From JBNKDD01 sp050288085 (GTDB lineage Bacteria > Chloroflexota > Anaerolineae > Aggregatilineales > UBA3940): a stretch of 43,708 bases of DNA. The number at the start of each line of letters is the position of its first letter. Position 1 is the stretch's first letter. The stretch is taken from assembly GCA_050288085.1 (NCBI GenBank), contig JBNKDD010000013.1, positions 1 to 43,708 of the forward strand. The letters are read 5' to 3'. The notes under the pieces were generated by a model. That model saw nothing but the letters and a program-made list of their open reading frames with translations, was not told the DNA's origin and made no database searches. Below are positions 17,184 to 24,434 of this stretch, piece by piece. The translations under genes were made by a program, and so were the position numbers.

Positions 17184-17308
17184 CGTATTATACCATTGTT
17201 GCCCGGCATTATATGCCATGATACACTGTTTGGCAGGAAGAGACCTGTTGGGGTAGGGGGATAACGGAAGTCTCTACTATTTCACAGTCAAAAAAGATTT
17301 GAGCCATT

Positions 17309-18514
17309 ATGCAAAAGAACCGTTTAGTAATTACCAGTGTCTTCCTGTTCATGCTTCTTTCTTTGAACTCCTGTGGTCAAGACAAAAGCATCGAAGTGCT
17401 TGCGAGCGATCCCTGGGGAACAGTTACTGTTGAGCCTGGCTCCTCCATTATGCTTGGTGTTGCTGTGACCACTGAAGAAGCGGGGCTAGGCCCGGAGGGA
17501 GTTGATCAAGAGCGTGGTATACAATTAGCCGTTGCTGATCGGAACCGGATCAAGGGCTATCTTGTCAGCGTAATTGTTGAGGAAGCCGCTTGTGCATCTT
17601 ATGGCGGTGAGACAATCGGCGGCATGTTTTCGGCTGTTGCCGATTCGGTAATTGCGGTTCTTGGCCCGACCTGCTCCAATGCCTGTTCGAGTGCCGGGAC
17701 GATCCTGGAAGATTCGCGCATGATTGAGATATCTTCCTCTTGTGGGGCTTCGGAATTGACTGACCCCAGTACGAGCACAGGTTTATTCCTGAGGACGATG
17801 TACGATGACAGTCTGGAGGGTATGCTCAGTGCCGAATTTGCCTTCACGCAGCTTGGGGCGAGGCGAGCAGCCATTATCCATTATGATAATATTGATACAC
17901 AATCACTCGTAGAGGCATTCAAAACGAACTTCCAATACCTGGGTGGGACAATAGTCAGTGAAACGGTTGTCAATCCGGGTGATCCTACCTTTTCGGCAAT
18001 CCTTACTGGATTAGCGCTGGCACAACCGGATATCTTGTATGCCCCCTTATGGCCCAAAGACGCGGTCAGGATGACGGTCGAGATCGATGAATCTCATAAA
18101 TGGCTGGAGCTGCTTGGCGGACGGCATTATCATGGCAACTGGTATTTACAGGAAACCGGTGATGCCGCTGATGGGATTTATGCTACCGGCCCCTATATTA
18201 AGACCAAAGATTATCAGGAACTTGAGGCTGATTACATTGCCCAGTTTGGTGAGGCACCGGACAGCCTGCAATATGTCTTTGCCTATGATGCGACTAATCT
18301 CTTGCTTGATGCCATTGAGCAAGCCAGCGCAGTTGATAGAAGTGGCAACTTGATTATTGGCCGCCAGGCTTTGCAGCGAGCAATCTTCGAGACTTCTGCC
18401 TACAATGGGTTAACCGGGCCGCTTACCTGTACGGCCTGGGGAAATTGCAGTGCTGAAAACCTCGCGGTCAAAGTAGTTCAGGATGGCAAGTGGGTTCCGG
18501 TCTATGCTCCGTGA
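17309..18514 (+). CDS. ABC-type branched-chain-amino-acid-like substrate-binding lipoprotein (Peripla_BP_6)
   Basis: The 401-residue protein starts with a lipoprotein signal (MQKNRLVITSVFLFMLLSL, then a lipobox ending at the Cys of NSCGQ). It then has the type I periplasmic-binding fold: GVDQERGIQLAVADRN, AVLGPTCSNACSSAGTI, FLRTMYDDSLEGMLSAEFAF, GARRAAIIHYDN and YVFAYDATNLLLDAIEQA. Such proteins usually bind amino acids or related small molecules for a LivHMGF transporter, but no permease or ATPase genes are adjacent, so it may be an orphan receptor. There is no strong ribosome site. Its 3' end faces plsY nine bases away. Confidence 0.88.
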   Translation: MQKNRLVITSVFLFMLLSLNSCGQDKSIEVLASDPWGTVTVEPGSSIMLGVAVTTEEAGLGPEGVDQERGIQLAVADRNRIKGYLVSVIVEEAACASYGGETIGGMFSAVADSVIAVLGPTCSNACSSAGTILEDSRMIEISSSCGASELTDPSTSTGLFLRTMYDDSLEGMLSAEFAFTQLGARRAAIIHYDNIDTQSLVEAFKTNFQYLGGTIVSETVVNPGDPTFSAILTGLALAQPDILYAPLWPKDAVRMTVEIDESHKWLELLGGRHYHGNWYLQETGDAADGIYATGPYIKTKDYQELEADYIAQFGEAPDSLQYVFAYDATNLLLDAIEQASAVDRSGNLIIGRQALQRAIFETSAYNGLTGPLTCTAWGNCSAENLAVKVVQDGKWVPVYAP

Positions 18515-18523
18515 TTGATGTTT

Positions 18524-19183
18524 TCAGGCACCGTTCTCACTGCGCCGTGCCTGGGCTTTAGCTCGGGGTCCTACCAATCGTTCTGTGCCTGCAATCAACC
18601 GGCGATAGTTTGGGATCAAAGCTAACCCTACCATCAAGGCTGCACCTACCGCATAACCGATGTAAGCGACCGGTTGATCAGCCAGCCACCAGCGCAGCAC
18701 AAACGTAACGATAATCGCTACAACAAGCACTGAAGAAGTTACAGAAGCATACCCGGTCAGGAGTAAGAGGCTGGGGATCAGGGGGATGAGAAAGGCTGCC
18801 GAAAGCGGCCAAAAGGCAATCGCTGCTCCAACAGCCGGTGTTGTGCCTGCTCCGCCTTTGAAGCCGATAAAGAGCGACCAATTATGGCCTACCACAGCGG
18901 CCACCGCACAGATCGCTTCTAATGCCGGGTGACCGGGTAGTATCAGGCGAGCCACATAGACGGCTCCAAATCCCTTGAGTAAGTCTCCAAGAGCCGTGAA
19001 AACTCCGGTCCAAATACCTCCTGCACGGAAGGCATTTGTTCCCCCGGTACGACCGCTCCCTATCGTTCGGATATCCTTTTTGGTAAACAACTGCACGACA
19101 AACAATCCCATTGGGATTGACCCCAGTAAATATGCGACAATGGTGGCTGCTAAGTAACCTATACTGGTGTTAGACAAAATCAC
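18524..19183 (-). CDS. plsY: Glycerol-3-phosphate acyltransferase PlsY
   Basis: The start is taken as GTG at 19183, where GAGGAGG lies eight bases upstream; an ATG 42 bases earlier lacks such a site. The 219-residue membrane protein has LLGSIPMGLFV, then GSGRTGGTNAFRAGG and GHNWSLFIGFKGGAGTTPAVG, corresponding to the three PlsY motifs, spread over five or so helices. It transfers acyl groups from acyl phosphate to glycerol-3-phosphate in phospholipid synthesis. The motifs differ slightly from the usual GSGNxGATN and FKGGKG (Arg for Asn, Ala for Lys), so activity could be altered, though this may be a lineage variant. A structured repeat sits just upstream. Confidence 0.88.
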   Translation of the reverse strand: MILSNTSIGYLAATIVAYLLGSIPMGLFVVQLFTKKDIRTIGSGRTGGTNAFRAGGIWTGVFTALGDLLKGFGAVYVARLILPGHPALEAICAVAAVVGHNWSLFIGFKGGAGTTPAVGAAIAFWPLSAAFLIPLIPSLLLLTGYASVTSSVLVVAIIVTFVLRWWLADQPVAYIGYAVGAALMVGLALIPNYRRLIAGTERLVGPRAKAQARRSENGA

Positions 19184-19204
19184 GCTGATTGCCTCCTCTC
19201 TATA

Positions 19205-19285
19205 AGTTGGGTCAGTTATTTTCAATAGAATAACCCAACTACGTAGGAAACAGAAATAACAATTATCTATCTGTTTCCACTTGAA
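19205..19285 (+). repeat. Structured intergenic repeat, copy 2
   Basis: AGTTGGGT (19205-19212) pairs perfectly with ACCCAACT (19233-19240), with inner TTATT/AATAA. It is followed by three bases, TAGGAA and a second hairpin GGAAACAGA/TCTGTTTCC (19246-19254 with 19270-19278), then ACTTGAA. The same order and edge sequences occur in copy 1 at 17049, while the stems differ. The element lies upstream of plsY and downstream of nothing on the plus strand except the gap to the JAMM gene. Confidence 0.7.
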
Positions 19286-19330
19286 TGAGTAAAAGTTATA
19301 ACCCGCAGGCTTATAGCGAGTTGCGTAAGA

Positions 19331-19759
19331 TTAGGTAGCTTTATCAATAATTTCCACCGGGACTTCGAGTACCTGATTGGTAATGGCAAAGGCTCGGACA
19401 CTGATATTCTCGCCATCGTGATCCGGCACGATAATCACGTAAAGCGAATCTGGATAGTATGCTTGTTCGATATCGGTCGGGGACGGATCGGCACGTTGTC
19501 CCGGCGGGTGCGAATGGTAGATCGCAATCAAATCCCAACCATTTTGATCAAGAGTCTCGTACGTATCGATCAATGATTGCCCGTCTACCATGTATCCTCT
19601 GGCCGGATCAGGGTGGATGTTTGGTGTTTGGAAGACCGCCTTGACCTGTGTATCGACGCCGCCAAGCAATCCGCATACTTCATATGGCATACCTCTGCGG
19701 GCTTGCTCAATGATTTGCCCGTAATGCTGTGAGGTGATGATCAATTTGGAAGGTGGCAT
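19331..19759 (-). CDS. JAMM/MPN-domain metalloprotease (Mov34/M67 family)
   Basis: The ATG at 19759 is preferred because AAAGGA lies six bases before it; an ATG 24 bases earlier is also open. The 142-residue protein is a single JAMM domain: the glutamate in YEVCGLLGG, then IYHSHP, and SPTD within HSHP-x8-PTD, giving the His-x-His-x-Ser-x2-Asp zinc site. Bacterial stand-alone versions remove C-terminal extensions from ubiquitin-like sulfur carriers, as in cysteine or cofactor synthesis. No ThiS/MoaD-like gene is in the window, though mnmA nearby also handles sulfur. Catalytic residues look complete. Confidence 0.88.
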   Translation of the reverse strand: MPPSKLIITSQHYGQIIEQARRGMPYEVCGLLGGVDTQVKAVFQTPNIHPDPARGYMVDGQSLIDTYETLDQNGWDLIAIYHSHPPGQRADPSPTDIEQAYYPDSLYVIIVPDHDGENISVRAFAITNQVLEVPVEIIDKAT

Positions 19760-19808
19760 TTCGATCCTTTCTGTCCGGTACAATTGCGGGCCGGATACCT
19801 TTTGATTA

Positions 19809-19817
19809 TGTTATAAT
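19809..19817 (+). promoter_or_regulatory. Extended -10 promoter of the DtxR-family gene
   Basis: TGTTATAAT (19809-19817) is a perfect extended -10 element, 48 bases before the GTG at 19866; no clear -35 is needed for this class. Being upstream of a metal-dependent repressor gene, it is a natural place for self-regulation. Confidence 0.6.
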
Positions 19818-19865
19818 TCAGGTGGAATAAGTATCGGAGCCAAAACCTAAAAACAAGAGGATGCC

Positions 19866-20528
19866 GTGATCACTCATGAACGACAGGACTATATAAAAGT
19901 AATCTATAAGCTGGAGCAGGAAGAGTCGCCAGCCCGAACAACCACGATTGCCAAAGCGCTCGGAGTTGAACCAGCTTCGGTTACCGGCATCATCAAACGC
20001 CTGTCTGAACTTGAACTGGTAGATTACGAACCCTATAAAGGTGTGACCCTGACCGAAGAAGGCAGGAAGATCGCTCTTGAGGTAATTAGGAACCATCGTC
20101 TGATCGAGCTTTACTTGATTGAAGCCCTGGGCTATAGTTGGGACGAAGTGCATGATGAAGCCGAACGGCTTGAGCATGTCGTATCAGAAAAATTCCAGGA
20201 ACGCATCGCTGCTGTTTTAGGTTATCCAGAGATCGACCCACACGGCGAACCTATACCTACCAAAGATGGTCAAATCGCCGAGACGAGTAACCTGTGCCTG
20301 GGTGATCTGAAAGACGGACAAACCGGCACCATTCAGCGCGTAGATGATTCAGACCCAGGGCTGCTGCGTTATCTAGGTGAATTGGGCCTACGCCCTGGTG
20401 CTGAAGTTCATATCAAATCGGTTGCTCCTTATGGCGGCCCGATCACGATCACGGTTGATGGTTCAGAACATGCTATTGGACCGCAGGCAGCCGCCAGCAT
20501 ATTCATCGAGCCGCCGGAAGCTATTTAA
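19866..20528 (+). CDS. DtxR/MntR-family metal-dependent transcriptional regulator with FeoA domain
   Basis: The 220-residue protein begins with a winged helix (DYIKVIYKLEQEES, TTTIAKALGVEPASVTGIIKRL, GVTLTEEGRKIAL). The metal-binding dimerisation region follows (NHRLIELYLIEALGYSWDEVHDEAERLEHVVSE, with many His/Glu). From about residue 145 there is a FeoA/SH3-like domain (GDLKDGQTGTIQRV, LGLRPGAEVHI). This three-domain layout is that of iron or manganese regulators such as IdeR. Start GTG follows AGAGG. No metal transporter gene is nearby, but Mn-type superoxide dismutase and a ferredoxin lie 2 kb away. Its 3' end overlaps the converging aspartase gene by eight bases. Confidence 0.9.
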   Translation: MITHERQDYIKVIYKLEQEESPARTTTIAKALGVEPASVTGIIKRLSELELVDYEPYKGVTLTEEGRKIALEVIRNHRLIELYLIEALGYSWDEVHDEAERLEHVVSEKFQERIAAVLGYPEIDPHGEPIPTKDGQIAETSNLCLGDLKDGQTGTIQRVDDSDPGLLRYLGELGLRPGAEVHIKSVAPYGGPITITVDGSEHAIGPQAAASIFIEPPEAI

Positions 20529-21954
20529 GAATACCGCCGTCGGTCATCTGCCGGGCATCCAGTAGTTTATCCAGTTCATCATCAGTTAAATACCCTTTTT
20601 CCAGCACAACTTCACGGATGGTACGGTTTGAGGCCAACGCTTCTTTTGCGACCTCAGCCCCTTTGAGATAACCGATCACGGGGTTGAGGGCTGTCACCAG
20701 GATGGCATTTCGGGCCAACCAGCCTTCTGCCTTTTCCTTGTTGACGCCTATCCCTTCAATTGCACGCTCGCGGAGTACACGCAGCGTGTTAATCAACACA
20801 TCCATCATCTGAAACAGGTTATAGCCCATAATGGGCATCATCACGTTCAATTCCAACTGACCGGCCTGGGCACACAGCGTGATAGTTAAATCGTTGCCCA
20901 TGATATGGAACATCGCCTGGTTGGTCATTTCGATAATGACCGGGTTAACCTTGCCGGGCATAATACTTGAACCGGGCTGCACTGCCGGAAGTGTAATCTC
21001 CGCCAATCCGGTGGTCGGGCCAGAGGCAAGCAGCCTCAAATCGTTGGCAATGCGGATAATATCCTGGGCCAGGCTGCGCAGTGACCCACTGAAAAAGACC
21101 GCATCCTGATGAGATTGCATTGCCTCAAAAAGGTTGTCACACGGGTCTAGCTCTAAACCGGTCAGCTCTTCGAGTTTGTCGATCATGCGGTGATGATATT
21201 CAGGGTGAGCGTTGAGGCCCGTTCCGGTTGCGGTTCCGCCAATTCCCAACCGCCGAAGTCCCTGTGCAGCCGAGACGATCTTCTCCGTATTACGATCAAC
21301 TGCGCGGGCATAAGCTCCAAATTCCTGCCCCAGGCGCACCGGAACCGCATCCTGTAAATGAGTCCGGCCTGATTTGACAATATCATCGAACTCGTGGGCT
21401 TTTCCGTACAGAGCGCCGGTCAGGCTGTCGAGTTCTTCTGTCAGTTCCTCAAGCCGCCACAAACATCCCAGCCTGATTGCCGTAGGAATGGTGTCGTTGG
21501 TCGATTGAGCCATATTCACATGATCATTGGGGTGCACCGGTTTGTCTGGATCGTCCAGTTCAAAGCCGAGTATCTGGTTGGCGCGGTTGGCGATCACCTC
21601 GTTGGTGTTCATGTTATGGGATGTACCGGCTCCGGCCTGGAAAGGATCAACCACGAACTGCTCATCCCATTGCCCCTCGATAACCTCGTCGGCAGCCTGA
21701 ATGATGGCCTGCGCAATCTCATCCCCGGTAACAGTTTTGTCCCCTACCTGCCGGTCAGAAAACAGTCCCAGATCGTGATTGACCGCCGCCGCTGCTCGCT
21801 TGATCGTTGCCATCGACCAGATGAAGGCGCGATATTGCTTCAAACCAGAGATCGGGAAATTCTCGACTGCCCGTTGAGTTTGAGCTGCATACAGAGCATC
21901 TACCGGGACTTTCAACTCACCCAGCGAATCCTTTTCAATTCGGTAACCGTCCAA
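20521..21954 (-). CDS. aspA: Aspartate ammonia-lyase (aspartase/fumarase superfamily)
   Basis: TTG at 21954 is preferred as start because AAGGGG lies just upstream; GTG at 21975 lacks a site. The 477-residue protein opens YRIEKDSLGELKVP, like other aspartases. It has AGAGTSHNMNTNEVIANRA, GRTHLQDAVPVRLGQEF and the superfamily signature GSSIMPGKVNPVIIEMTNQ. NQAMF-x-x-MGND and AGQLELNVM are aspartase-like rather than FumC-like, while GRTHLQ and HPNDHVNMAQSTND resemble fumarase. I favour aspartase, which interconverts aspartate with fumarate plus ammonia, but class II fumarase is a real alternative. Confidence 0.78.
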   Translation of the reverse strand: MDGYRIEKDSLGELKVPVDALYAAQTQRAVENFPISGLKQYRAFIWSMATIKRAAAAVNHDLGLFSDRQVGDKTVTGDEIAQAIIQAADEVIEGQWDEQFVVDPFQAGAGTSHNMNTNEVIANRANQILGFELDDPDKPVHPNDHVNMAQSTNDTIPTAIRLGCLWRLEELTEELDSLTGALYGKAHEFDDIVKSGRTHLQDAVPVRLGQEFGAYARAVDRNTEKIVSAAQGLRRLGIGGTATGTGLNAHPEYHHRMIDKLEELTGLELDPCDNLFEAMQSHQDAVFFSGSLRSLAQDIIRIANDLRLLASGPTTGLAEITLPAVQPGSSIMPGKVNPVIIEMTNQAMFHIMGNDLTITLCAQAGQLELNVMMPIMGYNLFQMMDVLINTLRVLRERAIEGIGVNKEKAEGWLARNAILVTALNPVIGYLKGAEVAKEALASNRTIREVVLEKGYLTDDELDKLLDARQMTDGGILK

Positions 21955-22017
21955 TTTTACCCCCTTGCTTTTCACTAGAGTCTATCGAGTTGGGCTGGGC
22001 AGATCATGCAAAAAGAA

Positions 22018-22045
22018 AAGAACAGCACCGTCAGGTGCTGTTCTT
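22018..22045 (-). terminator. Terminator of the ferredoxin gene
   Basis: A perfect 12-base stem (AAGAACAGCACC / GGTGCTGTTCTT) with loop GTCA is followed, on the minus strand, by a T-rich run. It closes the sodA-ferredoxin unit before aspartase. Confidence 0.88.
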
Positions 22046-22073
22046 ATAAGGCCATGTAATGAGTTACATGGAA

Positions 22074-22424
22074 TTACCCCAATGCATCGTAACCAGGGCC
22101 ATTCTCGAAGAAATCGTAGTTCGGCTGGACGTCAACCGTCAGGTCTACAATTTCTCCACCCTCACCGGTAACCTTCTGCTTGGTGTCGTGGGGAACATAT
22201 TCCTGCCCGGCAGACAGTTCATACTCTGATGGAACTTCGTCTTCCATAAAAATGGCCTCAAAGGGGCACTCAGGGATACAAGCACCACAGTCGATGCAGG
22301 TATCCGGGTCAATGTAGAACCAGGGCCACTCGGACTCTGGCTCGCCACCGACAATGCACTCAACAGGGCAAACGTCTACGCAGGCGCTGTCCCGCAAGCA
22401 CAAACTGGTGATAATGTGAGTCAT
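22074..22424 (-). CDS. Two-cluster ferredoxin
   Basis: The 116-residue acidic protein has one cluster motif CLRDSACVDVCPVEC (Cys9, 15, 19, 23) and a classical second motif CIDCGACIPECPFEAI. The first motif is shorter than the C-x7-C-x3-CP pattern of Azotobacter-type 7Fe ferredoxins, so whether it holds a 3Fe or 4Fe cluster cannot be read here. DEVPSEY and the long acidic tail resemble that 7Fe family. It is a soluble electron carrier. It starts 39 bases after the superoxide dismutase stop codon on the same strand, so the two are probably co-transcribed. Confidence 0.92.
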   Translation of the reverse strand: MTHIITSLCLRDSACVDVCPVECIVGGEPESEWPWFYIDPDTCIDCGACIPECPFEAIFMEDEVPSEYELSAGQEYVPHDTKQKVTGEGGEIVDLTVDVQPNYDFFENGPGYDALG

Positions 22425-22463
22425 CTTGAAACTACTCCTTCATAATGTAGTCAAAATGGAGGA

Positions 22464-23075
22464 TCAAGTTGCTGCTATGTAGCGCGCCTCCACCTCACCC
22501 CAGTTTACCACGTTCCACCACGCCTGGATATAGTCTGGTCGACGATTTTGGTAATTTAAGTAATAGGCATGCTCCCAGACATCCAATCCGAGCAGCGGGG
22601 CCAATCCTTCAGATACAGGATTGTCCTGATTCGGTGTACTTGTGACGACCAGCTTACCACTATCTACGCAGAGCCAGGCCCAGCCGCTCCCGAAACGGGT
22701 GGCTGCGGCTTTAGAAAATGCTTCCTTGAATGCCTCGAAAGAGCCAAAATCGGCTTTGATCGCATCGGCTAATGCGCCAGTTGGTTCGCCACCACCGTCC
22801 GGGCTCATCGAAGGCCAGAACAGGGAGTGATTCAGATGTCCGCCGCCATTGTTACGCACAGCGGTCCGGATAGATTCAGGAAGTGCGTCAAGGTCATAGA
22901 GCAGTTCTTTTACGCTTTTATCCTGGAGATCGGCATGACCATCTAGCGCCGCATTTAGATTATTCACATAACCCTGGTGATGCTTGCCATGATGGATTTG
23001 CATCGTCTGTTCATCAATATAGGGTTCAAGTGCGTTGTGAGCATATGGGAGAGCAGGGAGTTCGTGTTGGCCCAT
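22464..23075 (-). CDS. sodA: Superoxide dismutase, Mn/Fe type
   Basis: ATG at 23075 is the start: AGGAGG lies seven bases before it, whereas an upstream in-frame start lacks a site. The 203-residue protein has the metal ligands His28 (QIHHGKHH), His83 (LNHSLFW), Asp165 and His169 (DVWEHAYYL). Glycine before the second ligand and NQD near residue 150 favour the manganese subtype over iron, though a cambialistic enzyme is possible. It converts superoxide to oxygen and hydrogen peroxide in the cytosol. It is transcribed with the downstream ferredoxin and divergently from a DMT transporter gene. Confidence 0.95.
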   Translation of the reverse strand: MGQHELPALPYAHNALEPYIDEQTMQIHHGKHHQGYVNNLNAALDGHADLQDKSVKELLYDLDALPESIRTAVRNNGGGHLNHSLFWPSMSPDGGGEPTGALADAIKADFGSFEAFKEAFSKAAATRFGSGWAWLCVDSGKLVVTSTPNQDNPVSEGLAPLLGLDVWEHAYYLNYQNRRPDYIQAWWNVVNWGEVEARYIAAT

Positions 23076-23145
23076 GAGAATTCCTCCTAAAGGATATATA
23101 GCTCTAAAATTTGCGAGGGAGATGATAATATTGCCCACTTATCAA

Positions 23146-23157
23146 GGTAATGTTACC
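23146..23157. promoter_or_regulatory. Small palindrome between sodA and the DMT transporter
   Basis: GGTAATGTTACC is a palindrome with five-base arms in the 183-base divergent gap. It could be an operator; nothing else supports this. Confidence 0.25.
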
Positions 23158-23258
23158 ATTCAACATGCGTGATTTTAGCTACCTCAATAGGAGAAGTCAA
23201 GGTTGCCAACTGCCCCCAATTCCTCTGTATTTCAGCACAAAGGAAGCCATTTACGGTT

Positions 23259-24164
23259 GTGGTAAAAGATACTCTCCGCATTGGAGCAATTTTATTCGTC
23301 GGCGTGCTGGCAATGTCTTTCGCCGCTGTCTTCATTCGGATAGCTCAGGCTGATGGTGTCCCATCGCTGGTCATCGCTGCCTATCGTCTGACCATTGCAA
23401 CTTTGGTTTTAACCATCCCGGTGATTCACCAGCAAGCCTGGAAAGATTATGCTAAACTAAATAAATCTGAGTGGGGCATACTTATACTCAGTGGCGGCAT
23501 ATTAGGGTTTCATTTTGCGGCGTGGGTCACATCACTCACCCACACATCGATTATCAGTTCTTTGGTGCTGGTAACGACAACCCCAATCTGGACAAGTCTG
23601 GCGGCTCCCCTGATATTAGGGGAACGAACCCCAGGTATAACCTGGGTAGGGATCATAGTTGCTATTGTGGGTGGTGCAGTGATTGGCCTGGCTAACTGGT
23701 CAGGTGTGCAGAGTCCTAACTTCTTCGGTGATATGCTAGCCTTATCAGGGGCCATTTTAATGGCCGCTTATCTATTGATCGGGCGGACAGTTCGCAGCCG
23801 TATTGCACTTGTCCCCTATTTGTGGATCGTATATGGGACGGCAGCCCTGGTGCTGATCGTGTGGTCAATTATTCGCGGGTTGGCTATGTTCGGTTACCCG
23901 CCACATGTCCTGATCTGGCTGATCGCCCTGGGTTTGATCCCCCAGTTGATCGGGCACACGGCAGCCAATTATGCGGTCAGATATCTGTCAACAACCTTGG
24001 TGGCGATCACCATTCTGGGGGAGCCTATCGGCTCAACTCTATTAGGTATCTGGATATTAAACGAGCGGCCCGATCCATTACAAATTCTTGGAGGGGTGCT
24101 TATTTTAGCCGGTATTGTGCTCGCTTCACTGGCTGAGAGAAAGCGCGAGCCTTCCCCAACATAG
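23259..24164 (+). CDS. EamA-family (DMT) transporter
   Basis: An integral membrane protein with ten hydrophobic helices in two EamA repeats (from AILFVGVLAMSFAAVFIRIA and GDMLALSGAILMAAYLLIG). PIWTSLAAPLILGERTPGITWVGIIVAIVGG and LGEPIGSTLLGIWILNERPDPLQILGGVLILAGI mark the ends of each repeat. Such proteins export or import metabolites such as amino acids; the substrate is unknown. The start is uncertain: GTG at 23259 gives the usual short N-terminus, while an in-frame GTG at 23169 would add 30 residues unlike the family. Confidence 0.88.
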   Translation: MVKDTLRIGAILFVGVLAMSFAAVFIRIAQADGVPSLVIAAYRLTIATLVLTIPVIHQQAWKDYAKLNKSEWGILILSGGILGFHFAAWVTSLTHTSIISSLVLVTTTPIWTSLAAPLILGERTPGITWVGIIVAIVGGAVIGLANWSGVQSPNFFGDMLALSGAILMAAYLLIGRTVRSRIALVPYLWIVYGTAALVLIVWSIIRGLAMFGYPPHVLIWLIALGLIPQLIGHTAANYAVRYLSTTLVAITILGEPIGSTLLGIWILNERPDPLQILGGVLILAGIVLASLAERKREPSPT

Positions 24165-24206
24165 CCTACTCTATTGATTGCGGCTCACTTATCAGGAGCA
24201 ATACAT

Positions 24207-24407
24207 ATGCTAAAAATTACCTGCTTTAAATGTCAGAATAGCTGGTCACTTAACCAGGAGGCCATTCAACAAGCCTATGATTCTATCCAACCCGGCGAGG
24301 ACTATTATGCAGTTGAGTGTCCAAAATGCAGACGAGTCAATAAGATTGGCAAGAAGCAACTGAAGCGCATGCTTCCTCGTTCGAGGGCGGAAGGCAAAAA
24401 AGCCTGA
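24207..24407 (+). CDS. Small zinc-ribbon protein
   Basis: A 66-residue protein with ATG at 24207 and AGGAG nine bases upstream. It carries two CxxC pairs (CFKCQNSW and CPKCRRVNKIG), a zinc-ribbon fold, and a basic C-terminal tail. The two pairs are separated by about 30 residues. It lies between the DMT transporter (43 bases upstream) and the GH38-like gene (27 bases downstream) on the same strand. Function is unknown; nucleic-acid or protein binding are both possible. Confidence 0.75.
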   Translation: MLKITCFKCQNSWSLNQEAIQQAYDSIQPGEDYYAVECPKCRRVNKIGKKQLKRMLPRSRAEGKKA

Positions 24408-24434
24408 ACTGCTGCCCCAGATAAGGTTATCAAG

